Assembly: GCF_900091315.1 (NCBI RefSeq)
Contig: NZ_FLSP01000027.1
Coordinates: 28,084 to 92,083, forward strand
DNA length: 64,000 bases
DNA from: Streptomyces sp. DI166
GTDB lineage: Bacteria; Actinomycetota; Actinomycetes; Streptomycetales; Streptomycetaceae
Direction of reading: 5' to 3'
The position numbers were made by a program, and so were the translations under genes. Positions 33,548-43,085 of the stretch are shown piece by piece; position 1 is the first letter of the stretch, and every line of letters begins with the position of its first letter. The notes beneath the pieces were generated by a model. That model was not told the origin of the DNA. It worked only from the letters and a program-made list of their open reading frames with translations, and ran no database searches.

Positions 33548-33935
33548 CCCACCTGACCCGGTCGACGACCCGCTCCCCTCGAAGCCGCCGACCGGGCTGG
33601 GTCCTCGACCGCGCGCGCACGGGCTGCGGGAGTAACCCGGCGACAGGCGCGGGAGGCTGGGGTGGCCATCCCAACGGGAGGCGACAGACCGGGGGCTGGG
33701 GCCGTCAGACACGACTCTAGAACGGACGTACGCCCCTGGCCTAGAGCCCGTCCGGCCCGACACGGCGCCGACGCCCACGCCCGGAATGCCGGGTCCCGGC
33801 GGCGGGACCGCACCCGCCCGGACAGGAACCGGCGCCACACGGTGCGCGGCGCGTGCGGAGGGGCAGTTCGCCGGGTGGGGATTCGGCGGGTTCGGGCCGC
33901 CAATGGCCGGCCGGGCACCGGCGCCGCACATCCCC
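33548..33935. other. Intergenic stretch without recognisable gene
   Basis: The 388 bp between the convergent class F sortase and ANTAR genes contain no open reading frame with a ribosome binding site and sensible codon use. GC-rich short dyads (for example around 33820-33835) may serve as terminators. I see no RNA gene. Confidence 0.6.
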
Positions 33936-34700
33936 CTACGACCTTCCGCCCGGCCCCTCCCCGGGCTCCGGCCCCCGGCGGAGCCGCGTCGCCTCCTCCG
34001 TGCGGTCGGTCACCCAGCGGGCCACCGTGTCCAGGGGGAGTTGGTGACGGCGGGCATGGCCGCGCAGGGTCAGGAAGGCCGTGTCCGGGGTCGTGTTCCA
34101 GCGTTCCGCCAGCATTCCCTTGGCCTGTTCTATGCGGACCCGGCTGGAGAGGGCCTGCTGGAGCTGGGTGGCCAGGGTGCGGCAGTGGGCGTAGGCGTGG
34201 TGGTTGGCCAGGCCCAGGGCCGTGGCGTCGGCCAGGGTCTGGGCCAGGACCAGCTGGGCGTCGGACGGGAGGGCGGCGGTGAAGACGTTCAGGGCGCCCA
34301 GCAGGGATCCGCGACCGCGCACCGGGACCGCGAACGTCACCGCCACCCCGTGCCGCAGCGCCAGCTCGGTGAAGACCGGCCAGCGGGCACCGGCATGCGC
34401 TGTGCCGAGGGACACCGGCGGCACCGGGCGGCCCGTACCGCAGCTGTCCAGGCAGGGCCCGCCGCCGGACTGGGCCCGCAGGAGGTCCAGCGCGAGGTCG
34501 CACGGCTCGCCGCTGCCCGCCAGCGAGGCCGTACGGCCCCCGTCGATCAGCATGAACCCGGCGGCCCGGGCGCCGAGCAGCTCCACGCAGCGGTCGCTGA
34601 CCCGCCGTAAGTGGGCCGTGGTCTCGAACCCGTCCGTCAGTGTGTCCGCCGCCTCCACCAGAGCCGCCGCCAGGAGTGCCTCCCGGTTCTCGCACCGCAT
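33936..34700 (-). CDS. GAF-ANTAR domain transcription antiterminator
   Basis: A 254-residue protein. Residues 25-165 form a GAF-like domain (AAGFMLIDGGRTASLAGSGE, then VTFAVPVRGRGSLLGALNVF). Residues 175-235 are an ANTAR domain: LATQLQQALSSRVRIEQAKG, then MLAERWNTTPDTAFLTLRGHAR. ANTAR proteins bind paired hexaloop hairpins in nascent mRNA to prevent termination. No adjacent two-hairpin target is evident. The tail is Gly/Pro/Glu-rich. Actinobacterial GAF-ANTAR proteins are often linked to redox or stress signals; the signal here is unknown. Confidence 0.9.
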   Translation of the reverse strand: MRCENREALLAAALVEAADTLTDGFETTAHLRRVSDRCVELLGARAAGFMLIDGGRTASLAGSGEPCDLALDLLRAQSGGGPCLDSCGTGRPVPPVSLGTAHAGARWPVFTELALRHGVAVTFAVPVRGRGSLLGALNVFTAALPSDAQLVLAQTLADATALGLANHHAYAHCRTLATQLQQALSSRVRIEQAKGMLAERWNTTPDTAFLTLRGHARRHQLPLDTVARWVTDRTEEATRLRRGPEPGEGPGGRS

Positions 34701-34862
34701 GTTTCCCCACGTCCCTTCGCCCGTCGCCCGCCTGCCCAGCGGCGCACCTACCCTCGCCCCCCTGCCTGTAACAGCTCACGGACAAGGCTCGGTCGACCTC
34801 GTTGGCCCCGGCGGGGGTGTGTCAGGATTGGGGCTTGGAACAGTGCACCCAAGGGGGAGTGG

Positions 34863-35879
34863 ATGTACGGCAGGAGGGGGGCCCACAGGGGGGCCACCGC
34901 GATGGTGCTGGGGGCGGCGCTGCTGATCGCGGGGTGCTCTTCGTCGGACGGCGGGGGTGACGAGCCGGAGAACGCGGCCGGGATTACCCAGCAGCCGAAG
35001 GAGATAGACCCGTTCTGGGTCAACCCGGACGGCAACGCGGCCCAGCAGGTCGCCGCGTACGAGAAGGACGGCAAGGACGCCCAGGCCGACCAGATCCGCA
35101 AGATCGCCGAGCAGCCGACCGGCGAGTGGATCGGGCCGGACAATCCGGAGGACGAGGCGCGCGGCTACACCGAGGCCGCCGACAAGGCGGGCCGTACGGC
35201 GCTGCTGGTCCTCTACAACATCCCGCACCGCGACTGCGGCCAGTACTCCCAGGGCGGCGCCGCCGACGGCGACGCCTACCGCGAGTGGGTCGACGGCGTC
35301 GTCGCGGGCATCGGCGAGCGCTCGGCGACCGTCATCCTCGAACCGGACGCCGTACTGCACCTGGTCGACGGCTGCACCCCGGACGAGTTCCACGAGGAGC
35401 GCTACGACCTGCTCAAGGGCGCGATCGAGAAGCTCAAGTCGCTGAAGAACACCAAGGTGTACCTGGACGCGGGCAACGCGGGCTGGGGCAACCCGGACCA
35501 GATCTTCGAGCCGCTGCAGTGGGCGGGCATCGACAAGGCCGACGGCTTCGCGGTGAACGTCTCGAACTTCTACACCACCGAGGACTCCATCAAGTACGGC
35601 AAGACCCTCTCGGCGAAGATCGGCAACAAGCCGTTCGTGATCGACACCAGCCGCAACGGCAACGGCCCCTACCAGGAGGGCGACGCCGGCGAGCGCTGGT
35701 GCAACCCGCCCGGCCGCGCCCTCGGCGAGACCCCGACCACGAAGACCGCCGACCCGCTGGTCGACGCCTACGTCTGGGTCAAGCGCCCCGGCGAGTCCGA
35801 CGGCGAGTGCAAGGGCGGCCCCAAGGCCGGCGAGTGGTGGCCGGAGTACGCGCTGAACCTGGCCAAGGCCAGCAAGTGA
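34863..35879 (+). CDS. cslZ: Lipoprotein glycoside hydrolase family 6 (CslZ)
   Basis: A 338-residue protein with a lipobox LIAGC (Cys25), so it is membrane-tethered outside the cell. GH6 features are WIGPDNPEDEARGYTEAAD, the catalytic Asp in VILEPDAVLHL, VYLDAGNAGWG and VIDTSRNGNGPY. GH6 enzymes cut beta-1,4-glucan from the non-reducing side. It is convergent with glxA-cslA, whose product is a beta-glucan at hyphal tips; in Streptomyces this set is known as cslA-glxA-cslZ. The likely role is trimming or releasing the nascent glucan. A purine-rich ribosome binding site precedes the ATG. Confidence 0.92.
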   Translation: MYGRRGAHRGATAMVLGAALLIAGCSSSDGGGDEPENAAGITQQPKEIDPFWVNPDGNAAQQVAAYEKDGKDAQADQIRKIAEQPTGEWIGPDNPEDEARGYTEAADKAGRTALLVLYNIPHRDCGQYSQGGAADGDAYREWVDGVVAGIGERSATVILEPDAVLHLVDGCTPDEFHEERYDLLKGAIEKLKSLKNTKVYLDAGNAGWGNPDQIFEPLQWAGIDKADGFAVNVSNFYTTEDSIKYGKTLSAKIGNKPFVIDTSRNGNGPYQEGDAGERWCNPPGRALGETPTTKTADPLVDAYVWVKRPGESDGECKGGPKAGEWWPEYALNLAKASK

Positions 35880-35906
35880 CAGCGGGCCGAGGAGGCCGGT
35901 AAGCGA

Positions 35907-35940
35907 AAATCCCCGCGCCCCGGGAGGGGCGCGGGGATTT
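35907..35940. terminator. Bidirectional terminator between cslZ and glxA
   Basis: Perfect 15-bp arms (AAATCCCCGCGCCCC and its complement) around GGGA, with A-tract and T-tract at the two ends, lie between the convergent cslZ and glxA stops. It suits termination in both directions. Confidence 0.95.
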
Positions 35941-35957
35941 CCCGTGAGTGACCGCCG

Positions 35958-37895
35958 CTACGGCACGTGCACCCACTGTGCCTCGGACGGCACGCCCTGG
36001 TCGTCGACCGCGAACAGCATGTACCAGCCGGACTGAACAAGGTTCTTGTTCTTCGGCATGGTCACCGTCAGCTCGTTGCCGTCCTTCTCGAAGTCCAGCG
36101 CGATGGACCGCTGGTCGACGTCCGTGACGTGCGTGGTGGCGCTCGGCCGCATCAGCCGCATCTTCTTGATGGACGAGGCGTGCTGCGAGGTGAACGTGCC
36201 CGTCTCACCGCGCGCGATCTCCTCCGTCCCCTTGGACAGCGACGGACGCGAACCCTGGTACAGGTACGGCGGCGTGTAGATCTCGATCCGCTGCTCGAAC
36301 TTGCCCGGCTTGGTGTTCGCCTTGTCCGCGAACAGCGAGTCCGAACCGAAGAACATCACACGCCCGTCGGGCAGCAGGATCGACCCGGAGTGGTAGTTGC
36401 GGCCCACCAGCGGATCGGCGACCCGGCGCATGTCGTTCTTCTCGGTGTCGTAGATCCGCGCCTGAAGGATGTTGGAGTCGCCGCGGCCGCGGTAGTCCTC
36501 CGAACCGCCGGAGATCAGCACCTCGTCGTTGGGCAGGATCGACGCCTGCGGGTAACGGGTGCCCTTCTCCAGCGAAGGACCGTCCACGAACTTCGGGTTG
36601 TCGGCCTTCAGGTCCACCAGCCGGGTCTTCTCGCTGGACTCCTTCGACTCACCGACCCCGCCGCCGCCGATGACCATGTACTTCTCGTTCTGCGCCGGAG
36701 GCAGCAGCACGGTGCCGGAGGTCTCCAGCCGGTCGGCGTCGCTCATCCCGGGAATCTTGGTGAACTTGTTGGTCTCCACGTCCCAGACACCGGGGTCGCG
36801 CCCGACGTCGTCGGGGCCGTAGCCCGCGTTGGACCCGGAGTAGAAGATCTTCCCGTTCTGCATCAGGAACAGCGCCGGATACGTCGGGAACTGGCGGACC
36901 TTGTCGGTGTAGGTCCACTTCTTGGTCTTCGGGTCGTAGACCTCGTTCTTGCCCGGCACCAACTGGCCGATGTCGTCGAGCCCGGAGACGCTGAGGATCT
37001 TGCCGTCGCTCAGTGTGGTGAGCGTCGGGTACCAGCGGGCCTCCTTCATCGGGTCGACCTTGATGTACTTCTCGGCGACCGGATCGAACTCGTAGGCGTC
37101 CCGGATGCCCTGGAAGTCCTTCTTGTCCAGGGCGAGCTTCTGCGCTATGCCGTACGTGTTACGCGCGTCCGCTCCGGACAGGCCCTGCACCTTGTAGTTG
37201 TCCTCGGTGCCGGTCTCGTACTTGGAGCCGCTCTTCTGCGCCTCGACGTAGATCCGGCCCAGACCGGGGTCGTTGCGCAGGAACTCGCCGGTCTGCTTGT
37301 CGAAGACCTTCTTCGCGCGCGGCACCAGCACCGGGTCCTTGGAGACGAACGTCTTGCCGTTCTCCTTGCCGGTGAACTTCGTGCCCGCGGGCAGCGTGAT
37401 CGGCTTGTCCGGGTTCTCGTTGTGGACGATCATCAGGCCGCCGGCCTTGGTGACGTCACCCTGGAGCTTCTCGTACCGCTTGGTGCCGCCCGCGATCAGC
37501 AGGTTGCCGTTGGCGAGCTGGGTGTGGCCCGTGCAGAAGAGGTCGTTGGGTGTCGGCACCTTCTTGATCGTGCCCTTGACCGGGTCCCAGATCCTGGTGT
37601 CGAACTTCTTCGCGTCGAAGTTCTCCTGGTTGTTGCCGGAGCCCGCGACGAGCAGCACCTTGCCGGTGCGCAGCAGCGCCGCGTGGATGGTGTTCTGCCG
37701 GTACTCCTCCGGGAAGTCGACGATCTCCCAGTGGCCGTTGTCGGCTTTGTACTCCGGTCGGTTGATCTGGTACTGGTGGTATTTCTCGGTGCCGAAGCGG
37801 TAGAGCCACGGACCGTTCATCCCGGCCAGCGCGAGCACCACCGCCGTGCCTATCGCGAGTCGACGGACACGGCGGCGGCCGGCCTGGTCTTTCAT
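35958..37895 (-). CDS. glxA: GlxA galactose-oxidase-like mono-copper radical oxidase
   Basis: A 645-residue protein anchored by an N-terminal helix (LAIGTAVVLALAGMNGPWLY). The Tyr-Cys cofactor residues fall at Cys121 (DLFCTGHTQL) and Tyr289 preceded by Trp288 (EARWYPTLTTL), the same numbers reported for S. lividans GlxA as I recall. Further copper ligands are likely in GRNYHSGSILLPDG (Tyr501/His502) and the C-terminal domain (GWYMLFAVDD). Kelch-type repeats make up the centre. It oxidises terminal sugars of the CslA glucan, with hydrogen peroxide as by-product. Its ATG overlaps the cslA stop (ATGA), so the two are translationally coupled. Confidence 0.95.
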   Translation of the reverse strand: MKDQAGRRRVRRLAIGTAVVLALAGMNGPWLYRFGTEKYHQYQINRPEYKADNGHWEIVDFPEEYRQNTIHAALLRTGKVLLVAGSGNNQENFDAKKFDTRIWDPVKGTIKKVPTPNDLFCTGHTQLANGNLLIAGGTKRYEKLQGDVTKAGGLMIVHNENPDKPITLPAGTKFTGKENGKTFVSKDPVLVPRAKKVFDKQTGEFLRNDPGLGRIYVEAQKSGSKYETGTEDNYKVQGLSGADARNTYGIAQKLALDKKDFQGIRDAYEFDPVAEKYIKVDPMKEARWYPTLTTLSDGKILSVSGLDDIGQLVPGKNEVYDPKTKKWTYTDKVRQFPTYPALFLMQNGKIFYSGSNAGYGPDDVGRDPGVWDVETNKFTKIPGMSDADRLETSGTVLLPPAQNEKYMVIGGGGVGESKESSEKTRLVDLKADNPKFVDGPSLEKGTRYPQASILPNDEVLISGGSEDYRGRGDSNILQARIYDTEKNDMRRVADPLVGRNYHSGSILLPDGRVMFFGSDSLFADKANTKPGKFEQRIEIYTPPYLYQGSRPSLSKGTEEIARGETGTFTSQHASSIKKMRLMRPSATTHVTDVDQRSIALDFEKDGNELTVTMPKNKNLVQSGWYMLFAVDDQGVPSEAQWVHVP

Positions 37896-39862
37896 TCCTT
37901 ACGTCCCCCAAGTCCACCCAGAGCGATCTGCATGGTCTGGTCGTTGCCGTCCTGTGAGGCGGCCCAACTCGGCTTGTGCTGCGGGCTGTGGTGGCCGGCC
38001 GACTGGGTCGGCAGCGGCTGAGCCTGGTGCGGCGTCGTCGGCGCGACCGGTTCCGGCGTGGCCGGGACCCGCGGCTTCTTCTTCTCCTGGCGCAGCATGT
38101 GCCGCCAGGCAAAGATCGGTGTGGCGGTGATCAGCATCGCGAACGTCGCCCAGGTGACCATCGCGGGGTGCGCGTGCCCGTAGACGAAGCCGGCCGCGAT
38201 GGACGCGCCGAAGATCACGATGAAGTACCAGTGGTAGCGGAAGGTTCCGAACCAGCGGTCGGGGCTGGCCGAGTCACCCTTCGGGGTCACCACGAACTTG
38301 CTCTTGCGACGCAGCAGCGAGTCGATCAGCGCCTTGGCGTACAGCGGCGCCGACAGCGCGGACATCACCATGCCGGCCACACCGCCGGAGCCCTCCGGCT
38401 CGTGCGGCGAGACGTTGTGGCGGCGGTTCCAGACGTACAGGCCGATCTGCAGGGCGGAGGCGTTGCCGTAGAGCATCAGCCAGACCACCGGGTCGATGTT
38501 CACACCCGAGGCACCCAGACCCATGAACAGCGCACAGCTGATCGCGGCCAGGATCCAGTTCATGGCCGCCATCGGGTAGAAGATGATCATCATCGTGTAG
38601 TTGAAGAGCTTGCTCGGCGGGAGCGAGTACCAGCCCTTCCAGTACTGCTTGAGGATCGTCTCGTACGTACCGCGCGACCAGCGCATCTGCTGGGTGAAGA
38701 AGTCCGTCCAGGCGCTCGGGCCCTCACCGACGGCGAGCACGTCGGGGGTGTAGACCGAGCGCCACTTCTTGCCGGTGGCCGGGTTCTTGTGGCGGTGGAT
38801 CTCGAAACCGGTCGCCATGTCCTCGGTGATCGAGTCGTACAGACCGCCGATCTGCTTGAGCGCCTTGATGCGCACGGCGTTGGAGGTGCCGACGAACATC
38901 GGGGCGCCGTACTTGTTGCCCGCGCGCTGGATCAGGGCGTGGAAGAGGAACTGCTGGGACTCGGCGGCCTTGGTGACGAAGTTGTCGTAGTTGCCGTAGA
39001 CCTGCGGGCCGATGACGAAGCCGACGTTCGGGTCGCGGAAGAAGCCGAGCATGCGCTCCAGGTAGTTGGGGAGCGGGACATGGTCGGTGTCGACGGAGGC
39101 GAAGAAGTCGTAGTCGTCGCCGTGCGCGTCCAGCCAGGCGTTGTAGTTGCCGTGCTTGGTCTTGGCGCGGTGCGGGCCCTTGGGCCGGTTCCACTTGGCG
39201 ATGCCCTTGCGGGAGAAGTGGTGCACGCCGAGCCGGGCGCACACCTCCTTGACCTCGGGGTCGTCGCCCTCGTCCAGCAGCCACACGTGCAGCAGGCCCC
39301 GGTGGCGCAGCTTGACCGCGGCCTCCAGGGTCTTGGTGACCATCTCCAGCGGTTCTTTGCCGGGCACGAAGGAGGTCAGGAAGGCGACCCGGGTGCCGGT
39401 CTCGGGCACCACCGGGATCGGGTCACGGGCGACCAGCGTGGCGTGCGCGTTCGACAGGACGTTCATGCAGCGGAAGAACTCGATCAGACCGATCGAGACG
39501 AGCATGACTATGTCGAGCGCCGGGAGGAAGTCGTAGGCGGGGTAGTCGCGCTCGGTCCAGTGCTCGGGCTGGAGCAGCCAGGCCAGCAGCACGAGCGAGA
39601 GCAGCGGCGCCGCCGCGAGCATCAGCGCGACCCGGATGCGGTGCGGCTCCTGGGAGATCAGCGAGCGGTACTGCACGCGGTACGGCTTGTTCGGATCGGG
39701 CTGGGTGAGGGGACCCGCCAGCCGGCTGTAGTGCTCGTAGTCGTACTTCGGTAGCGTCTTCTTGATGCGCCTGAACGCTCCGGTCCGATGAGATGGCACT
39801 CTGAGCTGAGTGGTCTGTGACGGGTCGGAGTTCGGCCGGGCGCCCGTCGGCGTCGACGTCAT
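37892..39862 (-). CDS. cslA: CslA cellulose-synthase-like glycosyltransferase (GT2)
   Basis: A 656-residue membrane protein. Two N-terminal helices (about 78-96 and 115-130) precede the catalytic domain with the D,D,D,QxxRW set: WLLDEGDD (195-201), ASVDTDHVP (255-263), SITEDMATG (344-352) and QQMRW (391-395). Several C-terminal helices follow and the tail is Pro-rich (after about 590). It polymerises a beta-glucan at hyphal tips, needed for morphogenesis on solid medium in S. coelicolor and S. lividans. It is the first gene of the cslA-glxA operon. There is no PilZ domain, unlike BcsA. Confidence 0.95.
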   Translation of the reverse strand: MTSTPTGARPNSDPSQTTQLRVPSHRTGAFRRIKKTLPKYDYEHYSRLAGPLTQPDPNKPYRVQYRSLISQEPHRIRVALMLAAAPLLSLVLLAWLLQPEHWTERDYPAYDFLPALDIVMLVSIGLIEFFRCMNVLSNAHATLVARDPIPVVPETGTRVAFLTSFVPGKEPLEMVTKTLEAAVKLRHRGLLHVWLLDEGDDPEVKEVCARLGVHHFSRKGIAKWNRPKGPHRAKTKHGNYNAWLDAHGDDYDFFASVDTDHVPLPNYLERMLGFFRDPNVGFVIGPQVYGNYDNFVTKAAESQQFLFHALIQRAGNKYGAPMFVGTSNAVRIKALKQIGGLYDSITEDMATGFEIHRHKNPATGKKWRSVYTPDVLAVGEGPSAWTDFFTQQMRWSRGTYETILKQYWKGWYSLPPSKLFNYTMMIIFYPMAAMNWILAAISCALFMGLGASGVNIDPVVWLMLYGNASALQIGLYVWNRRHNVSPHEPEGSGGVAGMVMSALSAPLYAKALIDSLLRRKSKFVVTPKGDSASPDRWFGTFRYHWYFIVIFGASIAAGFVYGHAHPAMVTWATFAMLITATPIFAWRHMLRQEKKKPRVPATPEPVAPTTPHQAQPLPTQSAGHHSPQHKPSWAASQDGNDQTMQIALGGLGGRKE

Positions 39863-40261
39863 GAGTCATCCCCCCACACGCAGGGTCACCGCGTGTCTGT
39901 CGGTTCCTTCGGCTGCTTAGGTCCCCCTCGACCTTCACAGACGTATCAGTGGTGGGTCACCGTCACCACATCTTCCACTTCTTAGACATGGAAACGCGAC
40001 CTTCCGGTTGCATGATGCCCCCCTCGGCATCACCTCATGAAACGGGGCCCCCTCTCCCCGTCGATCCGGCAACCGGTTTCTTGCCCCCCAAGTGCCGCAA
40101 ACCAGTAGCAGCTTGAAGCAACCAGGGTTCTACGGCGTTCAGCATGATCGCAAGATGCGAAACGCGGTGTTTACCGGTCATACGCGTTCATTGGGGTGCG
40201 TGTGGGGGAACTGTGTGCCCTTGGTGGACACCCAGTCAGGGCGGTCGATATCCGGATATAC
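39863..40261. promoter_or_regulatory. cslA upstream region
   Basis: About 400 bp without a convincing gene; it must contain the cslA promoter. A GTGGTG/CACCAC dyad (39949-39969) lies about 87 bp upstream of the cslA start. The stretch 40060-40200 is less GC-rich than its surroundings (for example AACGCGGTGTTTACCGG). Short open frames here end in the tRNA and are not genes. Confidence 0.5.
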
Positions 40262-40293
40262 GGGAAGCCCCCCGCGTTGGCAGGGGGCTTCCC
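40262..40293 (-). terminator. Terminator of the first tRNA-Lys gene
   Basis: Perfect 11-bp arms GGGAAGCCCCC and GGGGGCTTCCC, 6 bp beyond the 3' end of the tRNA in its direction of transcription. Confidence 0.85.
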
Positions 40294-40299
40294 GGTCTG

Positions 40300-40373
40300 T
40301 GCGCCGCCAGGGACTCGAACCCCGGACCCGCTGATTAAGAGTCAGCTGCTCTAACCAACTGAGCTAGCGGCGC
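40300..40373 (-). tRNA. tRNA-Lys (anticodon CTT), copy 1
   Basis: A 74-nt tRNA read from 40373 down. The acceptor stem GCGCCGC pairs with GCGGCGC and the discriminator is A. The anticodon loop CTCTTAA gives CTT in a GCTGA/TCAGC stem, and the T-loop is GGTTCGAGTCC. CCA is not encoded. It is identical to the copies at 46126-46199 and 59852-59925. Confidence 0.97.
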
Positions 40374-40559
40374 CTGCTGACACCATCACTCTACCGGACC
40401 CCGGGAGGTGCTTCCGACCACTCCAGCCCCACCGCGGCCCCGCTCGGCGGGGTGACGTACATCATTCGGACCGTCAGCATGCGGGCCCGGAAGACAGTTG
40501 AGAAACTGACGAATGTGTACACACGCGGACATTTCCACACGGAATGTGAGGGGTATCGC

Positions 40560-41873
40560 ATGGAGACTCCGGTCTTCGAGGAGATCGAACCCGCGAGCGA
40601 CTGCGACTGCCCCGGATGCGTTCACTGGCGGCGCGTCCTGCCCTACGCCGCCACCGGCCGCACCGGTATCCACCCCGCCCACCGGACGGTGATCGTGGCG
40701 GCCGCCGCCTCGGCGGCGCTCGGCGCGGGCCACGCCGTACCGGCGCTGGCGGCCCCGCAGGCACCCGGGCCGGCCGGTCTGCCCCGTCTCCCGGGGGCCG
40801 ACGAGCCCGACACCCCGCAGGGCGGCAAGGCCCCGCTGCACGGTCCGGGCGGGGCTCCGGCCAAGCCCGCCAAGACGCCCGCCACCACCCGGGCGGAGAT
40901 CATCAACCGGGCCAAGGAGTGGGTCGCGGCGAAGGTGCCGTACAGCATGTACCGCTACTGGACGGACGGATACCGGCAGGACTGCTCGGGGTTCGTCTCG
41001 ATGGCCTGGGGGCTGCCCGGCAACGAGTGGACGGGCTCGCTCGACCAGTACGGCGTGCGCATCACCAAGGAGGAGCTCCAGCCCGGCGACATGCTGCTGT
41101 TCCACAACCCGGCGGACCCCCAGAAGGGCTCCCACGTGGTGATCTTCGGCGGCTGGACCGACCACACGCACACCTACTACATCGCCTACGAGCAGACACC
41201 CCCGCACGCCCGCAGGCAGTCCACCCCGTACGCCTACTGGAGCGACTCCGACCGGTACGTCCCCTACCGCTACAAGGGGCTGGTCAGTGGCGGTACGGGC
41301 GGTGCGGAACCGGCCGAGCCCGTGCCGGAGACCAAGGCGCCGTTCCCCGGGCGCGCCTACTTCGGTCCCGGCGCCAACAACAAGTACGTCACCGAACTGG
41401 GCCGCATGCTCGTGGCGCGCGGCGCGGCCCGCTTCTACACCACCGGACCCGGCCCGCGCTGGACGGACGCGGACCGGAGGGCCACCCAGGCGTTCCAGCA
41501 GGCGCAGGGCTGGCGGGGCGCCGAGGCGGACGGGCTGCCGGGGCCGCACACCTGGGAGCTGCTGGTCAGCGGCAAGGGCAAGGACATCGTCCCCGGCGCG
41601 GCCGGACCGCCCGCGCCCCCCTCCTCGCACGGGGTGCCCGGGTATCCGGGGCGGGCGATGTTCCGGCCCGGGGCGAACAACGCCTACGTCACCCGGCTCG
41701 GACAGCAACTCGTGAAGAAAGGGTTCGGCAAGTACTACACGACCGGTCCCGGGCCCCGCTGGAGCGAGGCGGACCGGCGCAATGTCGAGGCGTTCCAGCG
41801 GGCCCAGGGCTGGCGGGGCGGCGCGGCGGACGGCTACCCGGGGCCGGAGACCTGGCGGCGGCTGTTCCTCTGA
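40560..41873 (+). CDS. NlpC/P60-like peptidase with two peptidoglycan-binding domains
   Basis: A 437-residue protein with GAGGGG before the ATG. An N-terminal 40 residues with three Cys (DCDCPGCVHW) precede a signal or anchor segment (about 42-65). The catalytic domain (about 95-240) has the Cys in RQDCSGFVSMAWG and His in GSHVVIFGGW. Two C-terminal repeats of about 80 residues, each GRAxFxPGANNxYVTxLG, then PGPRW and QGWRG, are peptidoglycan-binding-1-like domains. The enzyme probably cleaves cell-wall peptides. The cytosolic-looking Cys cluster before the export segment is unusual and may mean a long signal region. Confidence 0.82.
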   Translation: METPVFEEIEPASDCDCPGCVHWRRVLPYAATGRTGIHPAHRTVIVAAAASAALGAGHAVPALAAPQAPGPAGLPRLPGADEPDTPQGGKAPLHGPGGAPAKPAKTPATTRAEIINRAKEWVAAKVPYSMYRYWTDGYRQDCSGFVSMAWGLPGNEWTGSLDQYGVRITKEELQPGDMLLFHNPADPQKGSHVVIFGGWTDHTHTYYIAYEQTPPHARRQSTPYAYWSDSDRYVPYRYKGLVSGGTGGAEPAEPVPETKAPFPGRAYFGPGANNKYVTELGRMLVARGAARFYTTGPGPRWTDADRRATQAFQQAQGWRGAEADGLPGPHTWELLVSGKGKDIVPGAAGPPAPPSSHGVPGYPGRAMFRPGANNAYVTRLGQQLVKKGFGKYYTTGPGPRWSEADRRNVEAFQRAQGWRGGAADGYPGPETWRRLFL

Positions 41874-41975
41874 GCGGCCGGACGGCCGCCCTTCTCCCGA
41901 GACCGGCCCGCCCATCCCGGCGACCGGTCCGGACCCCTTGTTGTGACGCATCTGGCGCGGAGGCTGGAGGCACGC

Positions 41976-43085
41976 ATGAGCACGACCACTTCACCGACAC
42001 CGGAGTCCGAGGGGCCGTCCCGGCCCGCGCGGCTGATCCAGAACGAGGTCACCACCGAGATCCCCGTCCACCTGCTCTTCCGTGACGACCCCGACCCGGT
42101 GACGGTCCCGCTGGCGCCCGCCGTGGTGGGCCGCCGCCAGGGCACCGGGGAGCAGCCGCGCCTGCGCCGCCCCGGCCCGGTGCAGGCCAGAGCCCTGCCC
42201 GAGGTCGACCCGGATCTGGCCGAGCGCCCGGCCGGGGTGCTGCCCGGCGCGGCCGGTGTCCTCGCCGGGGCCTGCGGGATCGCGGGCTGCGCGGTCACCT
42301 CCTGGTGGGCGGGGACCCTGCCGCACCTCGCGACGGAGGCGCTCGGGCTGCCCCTGTCCACCGCGGCGGGCCTCGGCCCCGCCCAGTGGGCGGCCTACGC
42401 CGGAGCCGGCGCCCTCGGTCTGGTCGGCTTCGGCGGACTGGCCCGCGGCCGGACCGGACGGGCCTGGGTGCTCGGCCTGTTCGGCCGCTACCGGGGGACG
42501 GTCCGGCGCACCGGGCTGATGTGGGTCAACCCGCTGCTGCTGCGCCGCCGGGTGGACGTACGGCTGCGGCACTGGCGCAGCGAACCGATGCCGGCGGCGG
42601 ACGCGAGCGGGGTGGCGCTCAGGGTGGTGGTGCTCGCGGTGTGGCGGGTGCGGGACACCGCGAAGGCCACCCTCGGGGTGGAGGACCACGAGGCGTACCT
42701 GCGCGAGTGCGTGGAGGCGGCGCTGGCCCGGGTGTCGGTGGAGGCGCCGGGTTCGGGGCGGGGTTCGGTGACCGCGGCCGGGGAGGCGCTGACCCGGCTG
42801 GTCGCGGCGGAGGCGGCGCCGGTCGGGGTCGAGGTGTTCTCGGTGCAGCCGGTCCGGGTCGAGTACGCGCCGGAGGTCGCGGCGGCGATGCACCGGCGGC
42901 GGATCGCGGCGCTGGACGCCCAGCACCGGGCCTCGGTGCTCAGCTCGGTGGTGGACTCGGTGGAGGACACGGTGACCCGGCTGACCATGCGGGGGCTGGT
43001 CGAACTCGACGACTACGAGCGCAAGGCGCTGGTGAAGGACCTGACGGTCGCCTTCTGCTCCGGGCGCGGAGAAACAACCGGTTGA
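41976..43085 (+). CDS. SPFH/Band-7-like membrane protein
   Basis: A 369-residue protein. Two hydrophobic segments (about 95-112 and 135-152, AAYAGAGALGLVGFGGLA) form an N-terminal anchor. The rest resembles an SPFH domain: GRYRGTVRRTGLMWVNPLL, RVDVRLRHWRSEPMPAADAS, RLVAAEAAPVGVEVFSVQPV and the helical end VAAAMHRRRIAALDAQHRAS. Such proteins form membrane rings or scaffolds. The N-terminal 90 residues are Pro/Arg-rich and unassigned. The ATG follows a GGAGG-rich stretch. The specific role is unknown. Confidence 0.78.
   Translation: MSTTTSPTPESEGPSRPARLIQNEVTTEIPVHLLFRDDPDPVTVPLAPAVVGRRQGTGEQPRLRRPGPVQARALPEVDPDLAERPAGVLPGAAGVLAGACGIAGCAVTSWWAGTLPHLATEALGLPLSTAAGLGPAQWAAYAGAGALGLVGFGGLARGRTGRAWVLGLFGRYRGTVRRTGLMWVNPLLLRRRVDVRLRHWRSEPMPAADASGVALRVVVLAVWRVRDTAKATLGVEDHEAYLRECVEAALARVSVEAPGSGRGSVTAAGEALTRLVAAEAAPVGVEVFSVQPVRVEYAPEVAAAMHRRRIAALDAQHRASVLSSVVDSVEDTVTRLTMRGLVELDDYERKALVKDLTVAFCSGRGETTG

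Noticed and set aside
33548..33935. Small RNA or short gene between the sortase F and ANTAR genes
   Set aside because: No promoter-plus-terminator pair or plausible coding frame could be supported.
40092..40334. Small gene upstream of tRNA-Lys copy 1
   Set aside because: No ribosome binding site; its end is the antisense tRNA (VRRQGLEPRTR), as for other frames running into tRNA copies.
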